A stretch of DNA of 62,610 nucleotides from Flavobacteriales bacterium UBA1937 (GCA_002337005.1 DDFD01000044.1:1-62610), one strand, 5' to 3'; positions 19,777 through 28,362 are shown, counted from the stretch's first letter. The notes: generated by a model from the sequence alone, not told the origin. Program-made: numbers and translations.

Positions 19777-19806
19777 AAACCACTCTTTTTAAAGGGTGGT
19801 TTTATT
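19777..19806 (+). terminator. terminator after TonB-dependent receptor
   Basis: AACCACTCTTT pairs with AAAGGGTGGTT, followed by TTATTTTT. Confidence 0.85.
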
Positions 19807-19844
19807 TTTAAACTTAAATTAAAGTACATTCTATAAAAAGTCTT

Positions 19845-19852
19845 TACTTTTG
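19845..19852 (+). promoter_or_regulatory. -7 box for the phosphodiesterase gene
   Basis: TACTTTTG fits TAnnTTTG, 16 nt before the ATG at 19869. Confidence 0.6.
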
Positions 19853-19868
19853 TAGCAAAATCTTATCA

Positions 19869-21143
19869 ATGAAAAATTTATTTTCAATACTTACCATTTT
19901 AATATTTACTTTCTCTTTTTCTCAAAATAAATCTACAGACACCACACAAGTTGTTGTTCCAAATAGAGTAAATGCTCCTTTAGTTAAAGAAAAACCCTAT
20001 TTAATTTTGATTTCTACAGATGGTTTCAGATATGATTATGCCCAAAAATACAATGCCGAAAATCTCTTAAAACTCTCTAAACAAGGCGTAAGTGCAAAAG
20101 CAATGTTGCCAAGTTTCCCTAGTATAACTTTCCCAAACCATTGGTCTTTAATTACAGGTTTGTATCCTTCTCATCACGGGTTGGTAGATAATTTTTTCTA
20201 TGATTATTCTAGAAAAGAATTTTATGCAATGAGTAAACAAGAAAATGCAGAAGATGGTTCTTGGTACGGAGGAATTCCACTTTGGAGTTTAGCAGAAAAA
20301 CAAGGTGTGGTTTCAGCATCTTTACAATGGGTAGGTTCTGCAAGTGAAGCAGGCGGTGCTAGACCAACTTACTACTACCACTACCACGAAAAATTTACTC
20401 CCGAAGAAAAAATTTCTAAAGTAGTGAATTGGTTGAAATTACCAGAAGAAGTTCGTCCGCATTTTATTTCGCTGTATTTTCCAGAAGTTGATGCAGCAGG
20501 TCATCATTACGGTCCAGAATCTGAGGAAACTAAAAATGCTGTAAAATTGGTAGATGTTGCAATAGGAAATTTAGTGAAAAAAGTAAACGAACTAGGACTT
20601 AAAAACGTGAATTTTATTTTCGTTTCTGACCATGGGATGATAAAAGTAGATAAAGGAAATCCGCTTTCGATTCCAGAAATTTTACTAGATAAAGAACGTT
20701 TTGATATTTTTAATTCTCAAACTTTATTAAGAGTGGTTGTTAAAAATCCGAATGAAATAAATGCTGTTTATCATCAATTAAAAGCATCTAAAACAGATGA
20801 TTATAAAGTGATTTTAACCAAAAGATTCCCCAGAAAATTACATTATGGAACCAAAGATGATAAATACAACAGAATTGGGCAAATTCTTTTAGTTCCAAAC
20901 GCTCCGAAAATATTTTTGGAAAAAGGAAAATCTACTTCCGTAGGAAAACATGGCTATAATCCTAGAAAAACCACTGAAATGAAAGCTGTTTTTTATGCTT
21001 GGGGAGATGTTTTCAAAAATAATTTAGAAATTAATGAGTTTTCAAATGTAGATGTTTATCCATTGGTAGCAGAAATTCTAGGGCTCAGAATTACAGAACC
21101 AATTGATGGTAAAGCTTCAGTTTTAGAAAAAACGTTGAAATAA
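19869..21143 (+). CDS. alkaline phosphatase family protein (nucleotide pyrophosphatase/phosphodiesterase-like)
   Basis: A 424-aa exported metallo-phosphoesterase of the alkaline phosphatase superfamily. The signal peptide ends near FSFSQ. Metal-binding and catalytic signatures are visible in order: ISTDGFRYDY (first metal Asp), SITFPNHWSLITGLYPSHHG (nucleophile Thr), FPEVDAAGHHYGP (Asp/His ligands) and FVSDHGM (Asp/His). This layout fits the NPP (type I phosphodiesterase/nucleotide pyrophosphatase) branch rather than classical PhoA. It likely releases nucleotides or phosphate in the periplasm. It is convergent with dinB, with only 4 bp between stop codons. Confidence 0.9.
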   Translation: MKNLFSILTILIFTFSFSQNKSTDTTQVVVPNRVNAPLVKEKPYLILISTDGFRYDYAQKYNAENLLKLSKQGVSAKAMLPSFPSITFPNHWSLITGLYPSHHGLVDNFFYDYSRKEFYAMSKQENAEDGSWYGGIPLWSLAEKQGVVSASLQWVGSASEAGGARPTYYYHYHEKFTPEEKISKVVNWLKLPEEVRPHFISLYFPEVDAAGHHYGPESEETKNAVKLVDVAIGNLVKKVNELGLKNVNFIFVSDHGMIKVDKGNPLSIPEILLDKERFDIFNSQTLLRVVVKNPNEINAVYHQLKASKTDDYKVILTKRFPRKLHYGTKDDKYNRIGQILLVPNAPKIFLEKGKSTSVGKHGYNPRKTTEMKAVFYAWGDVFKNNLEINEFSNVDVYPLVAEILGLRITEPIDGKASVLEKTLK

Positions 21144-21147
21144 ATTT

Positions 21148-22233
21148 TTAATCAAATTCTTCAAAAGGAATTTTCAATTGTACTGAAATTTGCTTTTTTT
21201 CTTCGGTATTCAGGTTAGAAAGAGACAATCCCAACAATCTGATGGCTTTGTTATAAGGTCTTAGTTCCCAAAGTTTTTTTGAAGTTTCATAAAAATCTTG
21301 TGCATTTTCGAAATAAATTTCTTGAGTTTTACTTCTTGTAAACTGAGAAAAATCTTTGTATTTTATTTTTAAGGTCAGGGTTTTCCCTTTGATTTCTCTT
21401 TTAGAAAGTCTAGCTTCTAGCTCATCACTCAGAGATTGTAATTTTTGGTCTAGCAGTTCATCTTCATTAATATCATCCCAAAAAGTATGTTCTACTGCTA
21501 CACTTTTTTGTATTCTGTTTGGTTTTACTTCACCGTGATGAATTCCTCTTACTACGTTGTAATAATAAGCGCCAGATTTTCCAAAAAGTCTCATCAGTTC
21601 TTCTAATGATTTTTGTTTTAAATCTTTTCCTTTAAAGATTTGTAAACCGTACATTTTATTGGCAGTAACTTTACCAATCCCGTAGAATTTTTCTATGGCG
21701 AGTTCTTCTAAAAATTCTAAAATTTGACTAGGGTGAATGGTTTTTTGACCATTAGGTTTATTAATGTCAGATGCTACTTTTGCTAGGAATTTATTAACAG
21801 AAATTCCAGCGGATGCGGTAAGTCCGGTTTCCTCAAAAATTCTTTTTCTAATTTCTCTAGCGATTTGATTGGCAGATTCTATTCCTTTTTTGTTTTCGGT
21901 TACATCTAGGTAAGCCTCATCTAGAGAAAGTGGTTCTACCAAATCGGTGTATTCATGGAAAATGGCACGTATTTTTTGTGAAATTTCTTTGTATCTGGCA
22001 AATCTATGAGGAACGAATATTAATTGAGGGCATTTTTCTTTAGCAATTTTACTGGGCATAGCAGAACGCACCCCAAATTTTCTAGCTTCGTAACTTGCCG
22101 CCGAAACCACACCACGATGCCCACCTCCTACAGCTATTGGTTTCCCTTTGAGTTTTGGAAAATCGTGCTGCTCCACGGAGGCATAGAATGCATCCATATC
22201 TACATGTATGATTTTCCTTTTTGGGATTTCCAT
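21148..22233 (-). CDS. dinB: DNA polymerase IV
   Basis: Y-family translesion polymerase. The 361 aa carry the catalytic IIHVDMDAFYASVEQ at the N-terminus and PLSLDEAYLDVT with the Asp/Glu metal ligands near residue 100. A helix-hairpin-helix stretch (KFYGIGKVTANKM) and the little-finger domain follow. I use the ATG at 22233; an in-frame TTG 6 bp upstream lies inside the probable promoter box (TATCTTTG on the minus strand at 22237-22244), so the transcript is predicted to be leaderless. No beta-clamp motif is obvious at the C-terminus. Confidence 0.95.
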   Translation of the reverse strand: MEIPKRKIIHVDMDAFYASVEQHDFPKLKGKPIAVGGGHRGVVSAASYEARKFGVRSAMPSKIAKEKCPQLIFVPHRFARYKEISQKIRAIFHEYTDLVEPLSLDEAYLDVTENKKGIESANQIAREIRKRIFEETGLTASAGISVNKFLAKVASDINKPNGQKTIHPSQILEFLEELAIEKFYGIGKVTANKMYGLQIFKGKDLKQKSLEELMRLFGKSGAYYYNVVRGIHHGEVKPNRIQKSVAVEHTFWDDINEDELLDQKLQSLSDELEARLSKREIKGKTLTLKIKYKDFSQFTRSKTQEIYFENAQDFYETSKKLWELRPYNKAIRLLGLSLSNLNTEEKKQISVQLKIPFEEFD

Positions 22234-22236
22234 ACA

Positions 22237-22244
22237 CAAAGATA
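22237..22244 (-). promoter_or_regulatory. -7 box of dinB, leaderless
   Basis: TATCTTTG read on the minus strand ends 3 nt before the dinB ATG, so transcription would begin at or within the start codon. Confidence 0.6.
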
Positions 22245-22540
22245 TGAATACAGTACGTTACGTTATATAGTTATCAAAATTTTTTGTGTTTAAATAAGTA
22301 TTTGGAGTTAAACCAAATCATCTTCTCTTTTTAAAAAGAAATATGCTACTTTAAAAGCTAGCAACCTTAACTTATTCATAATATTTTGATTTCTTTAACA
22401 GAACAAAGGTAAATAGAAATTTTATATGATAGTTATATTATTTTGTTCTAATTTTATAGAATTACAAAAAAAAAATTAAAATAATTGAAGCTAAGCCTAT
22501 ACTTGCTTATTTTCATCAATTCAGTTATGGATTCGGCGGT
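22245..22540. other. intergenic region between the purine nucleoside phosphorylase gene and dinB
   Basis: About 300 bp of AT-rich DNA without a credible gene. It must hold the end of the phosphorylase transcript and the dinB promoter. A short GTACGTTACGTTATATAG stretch sits close to the dinB promoter, but I cannot assign it to a regulator. Confidence 0.5.
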
Positions 22541-23356
22541 TTATTGGTAATTTTTTACCAATCCTTTTACCAATTTTATCACATTAGGCATGGCTTTGTT
22601 GGCAGCTTCTAGCACCTCTTCGTGCGAAACTGTGAATGCAATTTCTGGTCCTCCTACATCCGTAATAATAGAAATTCCGAAGCAATCCATTCCCATATGT
22701 TTTGCCACAATTACTTCTGGCACGGTGCTCATTCCTACAGCATCGCCTCCTACCGCTCTTACCATACCATATTCTGCGGGAGTTTCAAATGTAGGACCTT
22801 GTAATGCTAAGTAAACGCCTTTATGAGTTTTAATTTCTAGATTTTTTGCAACTTCTTCGGCTACAGCAATCATTTTTCTGTTGTATGGTTCACTCATATC
22901 TACAAATCTAGGTCCCAACTCATCTATGTTTTTGCCACGAAGCGGGTGTTCTGGCATCATATTAATGTGGTCTTCTATAATCATAATATCAGCTACTCTA
23001 AATGCAGGATTTACACCTCCAGATGCATTAGAGACAATCAAATTCTGAATTCCCAAAAGTTTAAAAACTCTGAAAGGAAAAGTTACTGTTTGTATATCGT
23101 GACCTTCGTAGTAGTGAAACCTACCACTCATCATTAGTACTTTTTTGCCTTCTAAAATTCCATAAATTAATTTACCACCGTGTCCTGCAACTGTAGTTTG
23201 AGGGAAATTAGGAATATCGTGATATTCTAAGGTATGTATAGCTTCTACTTCGTTTTGTAATTTACCAAGCCCAGAACCTAAAACAATAGCAAAGTCTGGA
23301 ACATCATGAATGATATTCTTAATGAATTCTGCGGTTTGTTTAATTTTTTCTAACAT
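22541..23356 (-). CDS. purine nucleoside phosphorylase
   Basis: Trimeric-type (low-molecular-mass) PNP cleaving purine nucleosides with phosphate. The 271 aa show VLGSGLG (phosphate loop, Ser28), QTTVAGHGG (His59), the RFHYYEGH phosphate/ribose segment, VSNASGG and TFETPAEYGM with the purine-site Glu195. Where mammalian enzymes have Asn in the ITN purine-binding motif, this one has Asp233 (SIITDVGG). The ATG overlaps the last 17 bp of lpxK, indicating translational coupling. The product is probably the xanthosine/guanosine/inosine enzyme; substrate preference is uncertain. Confidence 0.92.
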   Translation of the reverse strand: MLEKIKQTAEFIKNIIHDVPDFAIVLGSGLGKLQNEVEAIHTLEYHDIPNFPQTTVAGHGGKLIYGILEGKKVLMMSGRFHYYEGHDIQTVTFPFRVFKLLGIQNLIVSNASGGVNPAFRVADIMIIEDHINMMPEHPLRGKNIDELGPRFVDMSEPYNRKMIAVAEEVAKNLEIKTHKGVYLALQGPTFETPAEYGMVRAVGGDAVGMSTVPEVIVAKHMGMDCFGISIITDVGGPEIAFTVSHEEVLEAANKAMPNVIKLVKGLVKNYQ

Positions 23357-24365
23357 AATTTTCTATAATTTGGTTGAACTCATCTTTGCGATCTATCTCT
23401 ACATTGATGGGCCAATAGTAGATTTTTTCTCTCATAAAGTCAAAATATTTTAAGCGAACAAAATCTTTTTCTGTAGTCAGAATAATTTTGTATTCACCTA
23501 ATTTTTGATATTCTTTTTTGATGTTTTCTATATCTGCAATGGTAAAAGAATGATGGTCACCATATTTCAGGTGTTTAATTTTCTGTGTATATTTTTGTAA
23601 TTCTTTTAAAATAAGACTAGGATTTGCAATTCCCGTTACCAAAAGAATGTCATAATAATTAAGATTTTGTACAGGAATTTGTTGGCGTTTATTCACCACA
23701 TTTTCATCATAATTAATACTAGAAAAGAAAACTTTTTGGTAATGTCTAGGTTTAATTTTATTGATGTAAAATTGTTTTTTCTCCTCAGTTAGAATTTCCG
23801 GACATTTAGTTACTACGATTAAATCTGCACGTTTTGCCCCATTTCTAGATTCTCTAAGGTTACCAGCAGGTAAAAGAAAATCTTTAAAATATGGGTCGTT
23901 ATAATCTGTCAATAAAATATTAAATCCAGGTTTTATTCTTCTGTGTTGATAGCTGTCATCTAACAGAAGAACATCCAAATCCATATCTTTTATAATTTTT
24001 CTAGCTCCGAAAACTCGGTCTTCACAGACACCAATTACAAATCTATTTCTGAAACGTTCAAACAACTGCATTGCTTCGTCACCTACCATTTTGTAAGTGC
24101 TGTCATAATTCACAATTCCATAGCCTTTGGTTTTTCTTCCGTAGCCTCTAGATAAAACTCCTGTTCTAAAATTTTTAGACAAAAAATCTGCCAAATACAT
24201 CACCATTGGCGATTTTCCACTTCCGCCAACGGATAAATTCCCGACACCAATAATCGGAGTTTTAAATTTCGTAGAAGATAAAATTCCCCAATTGTACATT
24301 TTGTTTCTAACAGAGGTCACCAAATGATAAATCAAGGAAAAAGGGTAGAGATACCATCTTTTCAT
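23340..24365 (-). CDS. lpxK: tetraacyldisaccharide 4'-kinase
   Basis: Inner-membrane kinase of lipid A synthesis that phosphorylates the 4' position of the disaccharide precursor. The 341 aa start with a hydrophobic/aromatic segment (MKRWYLYPFSLIYHLV), then Walker A GVGNLSVGGSGKSP and the LLDDSYQHR motif that in the family contains the catalytic DD(G/S)xQ(H) sequence. The ATG at 24365 is chosen over an in-frame TTG at 24374, which lies within the promoter box. It is upstream of and overlaps the phosphorylase gene. Confidence 0.93.
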   Translation of the reverse strand: MKRWYLYPFSLIYHLVTSVRNKMYNWGILSSTKFKTPIIGVGNLSVGGSGKSPMVMYLADFLSKNFRTGVLSRGYGRKTKGYGIVNYDSTYKMVGDEAMQLFERFRNRFVIGVCEDRVFGARKIIKDMDLDVLLLDDSYQHRRIKPGFNILLTDYNDPYFKDFLLPAGNLRESRNGAKRADLIVVTKCPEILTEEKKQFYINKIKPRHYQKVFFSSINYDENVVNKRQQIPVQNLNYYDILLVTGIANPSLILKELQKYTQKIKHLKYGDHHSFTIADIENIKKEYQKLGEYKIILTTEKDFVRLKYFDFMREKIYYWPINVEIDRKDEFNQIIENYVRKN

Positions 24366-24371
24366 AGACTG

Positions 24372-24379
24372 CAAAATTA
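24372..24379 (-). promoter_or_regulatory. -7 box of lpxK, near-leaderless
   Basis: TAATTTTG on the minus strand ends 6 nt before the lpxK ATG at 24365. Confidence 0.5.
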
Positions 24380-24452
24380 CAATTTTTTTTAAGGATTTTA
24401 CAATGCTATAACCTCTAACTTTTCAACAATTGTCTTTATAAATAGATTTTCT

Positions 24453-24481
24453 TTTGATAGCGCATCTTTTTCATATATTTG
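24453..24481 (+). promoter_or_regulatory. promoter of yicC
   Basis: TTTG (24453-24456) and TATATTTG (24474-24481) are separated by 17 bp, a good match to the Bacteroidota -33/-7 pair, 19 nt before the ATG. It is divergent from the lpxK promoter. Confidence 0.7.
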
Positions 24482-24500
24482 TACGTAGATACATACACCT

Positions 24501-25358
24501 ATGATTTTATCAATGACAGGTTTTGGGAGAGCCGAAGGAATTTTTGAAGGAAAAAAAATTACGATAGAACTAAAATCTCTCAACAGTAAATCTTTTGATT
24601 TAAACATCAGAATTCCGCTTAGATATAAGGAAAAAGAATTTGAAGTAAGAAAATATTTAAATGATACCATTTTCAGAGGAAAGGTAGATTGCTATATTAA
24701 TTGTGAGAATATAGAAGATGTAAATGATGTGAAAATCAATCAAGACATTGTAAAAGCATACATTAATCAGCTAAGAGAAATCTCGCCAAACGCCGAAGAA
24801 TGGGAATACCTGAAAATGGCCATCAGAATGCCCGAAGCCATCAATGGAAAACCAGCAGAATTAAATGATGATGAATGGCAATTTCTACTAAGTTTGGTAA
24901 AAGAAGCAGTAGCAAAATTTGTAGATTTTAGAAAAACTGAAGGCGCTAATTTGCACGAAGAGCTTTCTAAAAATCTTAAAAATATTGAAGAAAATCTAAG
25001 TAAAGTAATTCCTTACGAAGAAGAAAGAATGGTTGCGGTGAAAGAACGTTATCAAAATACATTGAAGGAATTCGAAAACGTAGATGAAACCAGATTTTAC
25101 CAAGAAATGGCTTATTATACAGAAAAATTAGACATTTCCGAAGAAAAAGTAAGGTTGGCTCAGCATCTCAAATATTATAATGAAGTGATGGAAAATGAAA
25201 GTCTGAATGGTAAAAAATTAGGTTTCATTTCTCAAGAAATAGGTAGAGAGATCAATACACTTGGTTCTAAAGCTAATCACCACGAAATCCAAAGATTGGT
25301 GGTAATGATGAAAGATGATTTAGAAAAAATTAAAGAACAAACGCTTAACGTATTATAG
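24501..25358 (+). CDS. yicC: YicC family endoribonuclease
   Basis: 285 aa with the family hallmark MTGFGRAEG at the N-terminus, an ELKSLNSKSFDLNIRIP strand-rich domain, and the C-terminal signature YNEVMENESLNGKKLGFISQEIGREINTLGSKA. YicC proteins are cytoplasmic RNases in E. coli; the role here is inferred by family. In related genomes yicC is often next to gmk. Here two unknown genes lie between them. Confidence 0.93.
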   Translation: MILSMTGFGRAEGIFEGKKITIELKSLNSKSFDLNIRIPLRYKEKEFEVRKYLNDTIFRGKVDCYINCENIEDVNDVKINQDIVKAYINQLREISPNAEEWEYLKMAIRMPEAINGKPAELNDDEWQFLLSLVKEAVAKFVDFRKTEGANLHEELSKNLKNIEENLSKVIPYEEERMVAVKERYQNTLKEFENVDETRFYQEMAYYTEKLDISEEKVRLAQHLKYYNEVMENESLNGKKLGFISQEIGREINTLGSKANHHEIQRLVVMMKDDLEKIKEQTLNVL

Positions 25359-25437
25359 TTGATGCTTGTTTGTTGATAGGTTTTCATACAAAAATTTATC
25401 AAACAATTAGTTCCGTTGGAAAAATACATTGTTAAAA

Positions 25438-25686
25438 ATGAAAAAAATATTTTCTGTTTTAATGTTAATTTTTGTTGGAGTTATATTTCGATTTTTCATC
25501 GGAATGTACACTAATCCTGAATTTCTAGGAAATCATTTATTTATAAAACATCGTCCTACATGGCATTGGCATTTTTATTCACCAATTGGTTTATCTGATA
25601 TGACAATGAACGATTTAACGGATGAACAAAAAATTGAACAAAAATATTGGGATGAATTTGTAGTTGGGCAATTTATGATTGAATAA
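25438..25686 (+). CDS. hypothetical small membrane protein
   Basis: An 82-aa protein from the ATG at 25438 (an in-frame TTG lies 9 bp upstream). One N-terminal transmembrane segment (KIFSVLMLIFVGVIFRFFIGM) is followed by a Trp/His-rich patch (HRPTWHWHFYSP) and an acidic tail. Not recognised. It lies between yicC and gmk in the same direction as both. Confidence 0.55.
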   Translation: MKKIFSVLMLIFVGVIFRFFIGMYTNPEFLGNHLFIKHRPTWHWHFYSPIGLSDMTMNDLTDEQKIEQKYWDEFVVGQFMIE

Positions 25687-25719
25687 ATTTAAAAAAGTTT
25701 CTTGAGAACGACACAATAA

Positions 25720-26313
25720 ATGAAATATTCAATTAAAATATTATTTTTATTTTTTGCAATTTTTTTACAGGCACAAAATGTAGATAATCTTGCGAATATT
25801 CCTCCTGAACTTAAAGAAACTGAAATCAGAATCTACAAAGACAGAGGAATTACGAACAGTGGATTTGTTTTTAGAATTTACAAAGAAAATAATAATTGGA
25901 AATCAGAATTAATTCAATGGTTTTTGCCAAAAGAAATTAGCAAAGATGAATTTGAAAAAATTTCACCAAGAATAAGTTTATTAAAATCTCAAAAATCTCT
26001 AGAGGAAATTTTTGTTAATATTGAAGCAAGAAATATAAAATATCTCCCAAAAGAAGAAGTTTTTGAATATAAAAAGTCAAGAAATAAAGTTATTTTTGAT
26101 GAAGCTTTTCAAGCATTTATTACAACAAAAACGGTGAATTCAGTTCTTGATGGAACTGGCTATTTAGTAAAATACAAATCAGGAAAACAAGTAAATGAAT
26201 TTAATTACTCTAATCCTGAAACTTATTTGAAAACCTATCCAGAAATAGATGAGCTTAACTCTTTTGTAGATATTTTAAATGATATAAGAAAAGAATTTGA
26301 TATAAATTTTTAA
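25720..26313 (+). CDS. hypothetical secreted protein
   Basis: 197 aa, not recognised. A signal peptide (MKYSIKILFLFFAIFLQAQ) is followed by a soluble, charged protein without Cys and with no repeat. The segments TEIRIYKDRGITNSGFVFRIYKE and KEEVFEYKKSRNKVIFDEAFQ suggest beta strands. It follows the small membrane protein by 33 bp and may form a pair with it; both interrupt the usual yicC-gmk neighbourhood. Confidence 0.6.
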   Translation: MKYSIKILFLFFAIFLQAQNVDNLANIPPELKETEIRIYKDRGITNSGFVFRIYKENNNWKSELIQWFLPKEISKDEFEKISPRISLLKSQKSLEEIFVNIEARNIKYLPKEEVFEYKKSRNKVIFDEAFQAFITTKTVNSVLDGTGYLVKYKSGKQVNEFNYSNPETYLKTYPEIDELNSFVDILNDIRKEFDINF

Positions 26314-26349
26314 ACAAAATAATTTTCAGTTTCATTTTTCCGTAGTTAA

Positions 26350-26377
26350 AACAAGGAACTTGAAACTCGAAACTCAA
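26350..26377. repeat. heptad repeat in the gmk leader
   Basis: AACAAGG, AACTTGA, AACTCGA and AACTCAA are contiguous 7-mers ending 6 bp before the gmk ATG at 26384. Confidence 0.75.
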
Positions 26378-26383
26378 ATAAAA

Positions 26384-26947
26384 ATGAACAAAGTAATTAT
26401 ATTTTCGGCACCTTCAGGAAGTGGAAAAACTACCTTAGTAAAACACTGTTTACGGAGATTTCCACAATTGAAATTTTCTGTTTCGGCTACTACCAGAGCT
26501 TTGAGAGGTGAAGAAATTCATGGGAAAGATTATTTTTTCCTTTCGGTAGAAGAATTTAAAAAACTCATTTCAGAAGACGCTTTTGTAGAATACGAAGAAG
26601 TATATCACGACAAATTTTACGGAACTTTAAAATCCGAAGTAGAAAGAACTTGGAGCGAAGGAAAAGTGGTGATTTTTGATGTAGATGTGGTTGGCGGAGT
26701 AAATCTTAAAAAGATTTTTGGCGAAAAAGCACTTTCTATTTTCATTGCGCCACCTTCTATTGATGAATTGGAACGAAGATTGATATCTAGAGCTACCGAT
26801 GATTTAGAAACCATCAAAACTAGAGTAGCAAAAGCCAAACACGAAATGACTTATGCTGAAGATTTTGATGAAATTGTAATAAATGATAATTTAGAAACTT
26901 CAAAAAAAGAAATCGAACGTTTGGTAGAGAAATTTATTAATAATTAA
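26384..26947 (+). CDS. gmk: guanylate kinase
   Basis: Phosphorylates GMP to GDP with ATP. From the ATG at 26384 the protein has 187 aa, normal for the family; an in-frame TTG at 26360 lies inside the heptad repeat and is rejected. P-loop FSAPSGSGKTT is at residues 6-16; the GMP-binding SVSATTRALRGEE and the GKDYFFLS, EYEEVYHDKFYGT and FDVDVVGG segments follow. It sits in the yicC-gmk-nadA cluster. Confidence 0.97.
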   Translation: MNKVIIFSAPSGSGKTTLVKHCLRRFPQLKFSVSATTRALRGEEIHGKDYFFLSVEEFKKLISEDAFVEYEEVYHDKFYGTLKSEVERTWSEGKVVIFDVDVVGGVNLKKIFGEKALSIFIAPPSIDELERRLISRATDDLETIKTRVAKAKHEMTYAEDFDEIVINDNLETSKKEIERLVEKFINN

Positions 26948-26950
26948 ATT

Positions 26951-26992
26951 GCAAGTAGTAAATACTAAAAACCAAATACTAAATACTAAAAA
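26951..26992. repeat. heptad repeat in the nadA leader
   Basis: GCAAGTA, GTAAATA, CTAAAAA, CCAAATA, CTAAATA and CTAAAAA are contiguous; the last unit runs into the A of the nadA ATG. Confidence 0.85.
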
Positions 26993-28008
26993 TGAAACAC
27001 ACATTAGATACTGCCATTTCAAATATGCCTGTAAAAGGTTTTTTAGATTTAAAAGAATTTCAAATTCCGCAAGGTGAAGATTTGGTGAAAGCCATTTTAG
27101 AACTTAAAAAAGAAAAAAATGCAGTGATTTTAGCGCATTATTATCAACCTGCAGAAATTCAAGATATTGCAGATTACCTCGGAGATTCTCTTCAATTGGC
27201 GAGAGCTGCCAAAGATACTGATGCAGATATGATTGCGTTTTGTGGCGTTCATTTTATGGCAGAAGCTGCAAAAATTCTTAACCCAACTAAAAAAGTAGTT
27301 TTACCAGATTTATTGGCGGGTTGTAGTTTAGCAGATGGTTGTAGCGGAGAAGGTTTACGCAAAATGCGCGAAAAACATCCCAATGCTTTAATCGCTACTT
27401 ACATCAATTGTAATGCAGAAACTAAAGCAGAATCAGACATCATTGTTACCAGTTCTAATGCGGAAACCATCATTAATGCATTGCCAGAAGATAGACCGAT
27501 AATTTTCGCACCAGATAAAAATTTAGGAAGATATTTAGAGAAAAAAACAGGTAGAAATATGATTCTTTGGAACGGAAGCTGTATCGTTCACGAAGCGTTT
27601 TCTATGGAAAGAATTGCCAAACAATTGGCAGAAAATCCTGATGCTAAATTGATTGCACATCCAGAATCTGAAACGGCGGTGTTAGATTTGGCTCATTTTA
27701 TTGGTTCTACTTCTGCGTTGTTAGATTTTGTTCAAAAAGATGATTGTCAGAAATTTATCGTAGCTACAGAAGAAGGAATTCTCCACGAAATGAAAAAACG
27801 AGCTCCTAAAAAAGAACTTATTCCTGCTTTGGTGTATGATGAAAGTTGCAACTGTTCAGAATGTTTCTTTATGAAAAGAAATACTTTAGAAAAGTTATAT
27901 TTATGTATGAAATACGAACTTCCAGAAATCACAATGGACGAAGAACTTCGCTTAAAAGCTCTGAAACCAATTGAAGCAATGTTAGAATTGAGTAAAACAA
28001 TCAAATAA
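26992..28008 (+). CDS. nadA: quinolinate synthase
   Basis: Fe-S enzyme condensing iminoaspartate with dihydroxyacetone phosphate to quinolinate in NAD synthesis. 338 aa. Visible motifs are VILAHYYQPAEIQDIADY, the cluster Cys ligands in DLLAGCSLADGC and later NGSCIVHEAF and CNCSECFFM, and HPE in the AHPESE segment. nadB and nadC are not in the window. A strong terminator follows, separating it from the thr operon. Confidence 0.96.
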   Translation: MKHTLDTAISNMPVKGFLDLKEFQIPQGEDLVKAILELKKEKNAVILAHYYQPAEIQDIADYLGDSLQLARAAKDTDADMIAFCGVHFMAEAAKILNPTKKVVLPDLLAGCSLADGCSGEGLRKMREKHPNALIATYINCNAETKAESDIIVTSSNAETIINALPEDRPIIFAPDKNLGRYLEKKTGRNMILWNGSCIVHEAFSMERIAKQLAENPDAKLIAHPESETAVLDLAHFIGSTSALLDFVQKDDCQKFIVATEEGILHEMKKRAPKKELIPALVYDESCNCSECFFMKRNTLEKLYLCMKYELPEITMDEELRLKALKPIEAMLELSKTIK

Positions 28009-28029
28009 TTTTTAAAATTAAAATAATAG

Positions 28030-28062
28030 AACGTTCAGAAAATCTCTGAACGTTTTTTTAAT
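28030..28062 (+). terminator. terminator after nadA
   Basis: AACGTTCAGA pairs with TCTGAACGTT around a 5-nt loop and is followed by T residues. Confidence 0.9.
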
Positions 28063-28136
28063 TACATTTTTTCAATTGTTTACAATTAATTAACACGATT
28101 TTTCGCAAAAAATTTTTCGTTTTTAAATTAAATTCC

Positions 28137-28144
28137 TACCTTTG
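28137..28144 (+). promoter_or_regulatory. -7 box of the thr operon
   Basis: TACCTTTG matches TAnnTTTG, 11 nt before the leader-peptide ATG at 28156. Confidence 0.65.
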
Positions 28145-28155
28145 TCTTGTAAAAG

Positions 28156-28266
28156 ATGGAATACTCTCAAAACATACCTGTTTTTTTAACTTCTGAAATC
28201 AATTTTTCAGGAGCATCTTATTGCATTATTTCTACAATTACTACAACTACAATTATTACCCCGTAA
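28156..28266 (+). CDS. thr operon leader peptide
   Basis: A 36-codon reading frame between a -7 box and thrA. Its C-terminal 13 residues are almost pure Ile and Thr (IISTITTTTIITP: six Thr, five Ile) and it stops inside a GC-rich hairpin. This is the composition of the enterobacterial thrL leader, where ribosome stalling at Thr/Ile codons controls attenuation of thrABC. The N-terminal half (MEYSQNIPVFLTSEINF) has no such bias. Attenuation here is inference from position and composition. Confidence 0.78.
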   Translation: MEYSQNIPVFLTSEINFSGASYCIISTITTTTIITP

Positions 28267-28320
28267 TTGGGGTTCATTATTACATATCAACATTCGCAAT
28301 GTTGCTCTTGGATTAAGAGC
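28258..28320 (+). promoter_or_regulatory. candidate attenuator structures of the thr operon
   Basis: Three successive hairpins: ACCCC/GGGGT (28258-28273, spanning the leader stop codon), CAACATT/AATGTTG (28288-28304) and GCTCTT/AAGAGC (28304-28320). The second and third share G28304. None is followed by a clear T-run, so a classical intrinsic terminator is not proven. Confidence 0.5.
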
Positions 28321-28362
28321 GAGAAAAATCAGTTATTTAATATTTCCTTAAAAAAATAAATT

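Noticed and set aside
22024..22293. 89-codon plus-strand frame opposite dinB
   Set aside because: It is antisense to the conserved dinB N-terminus and has no family features.
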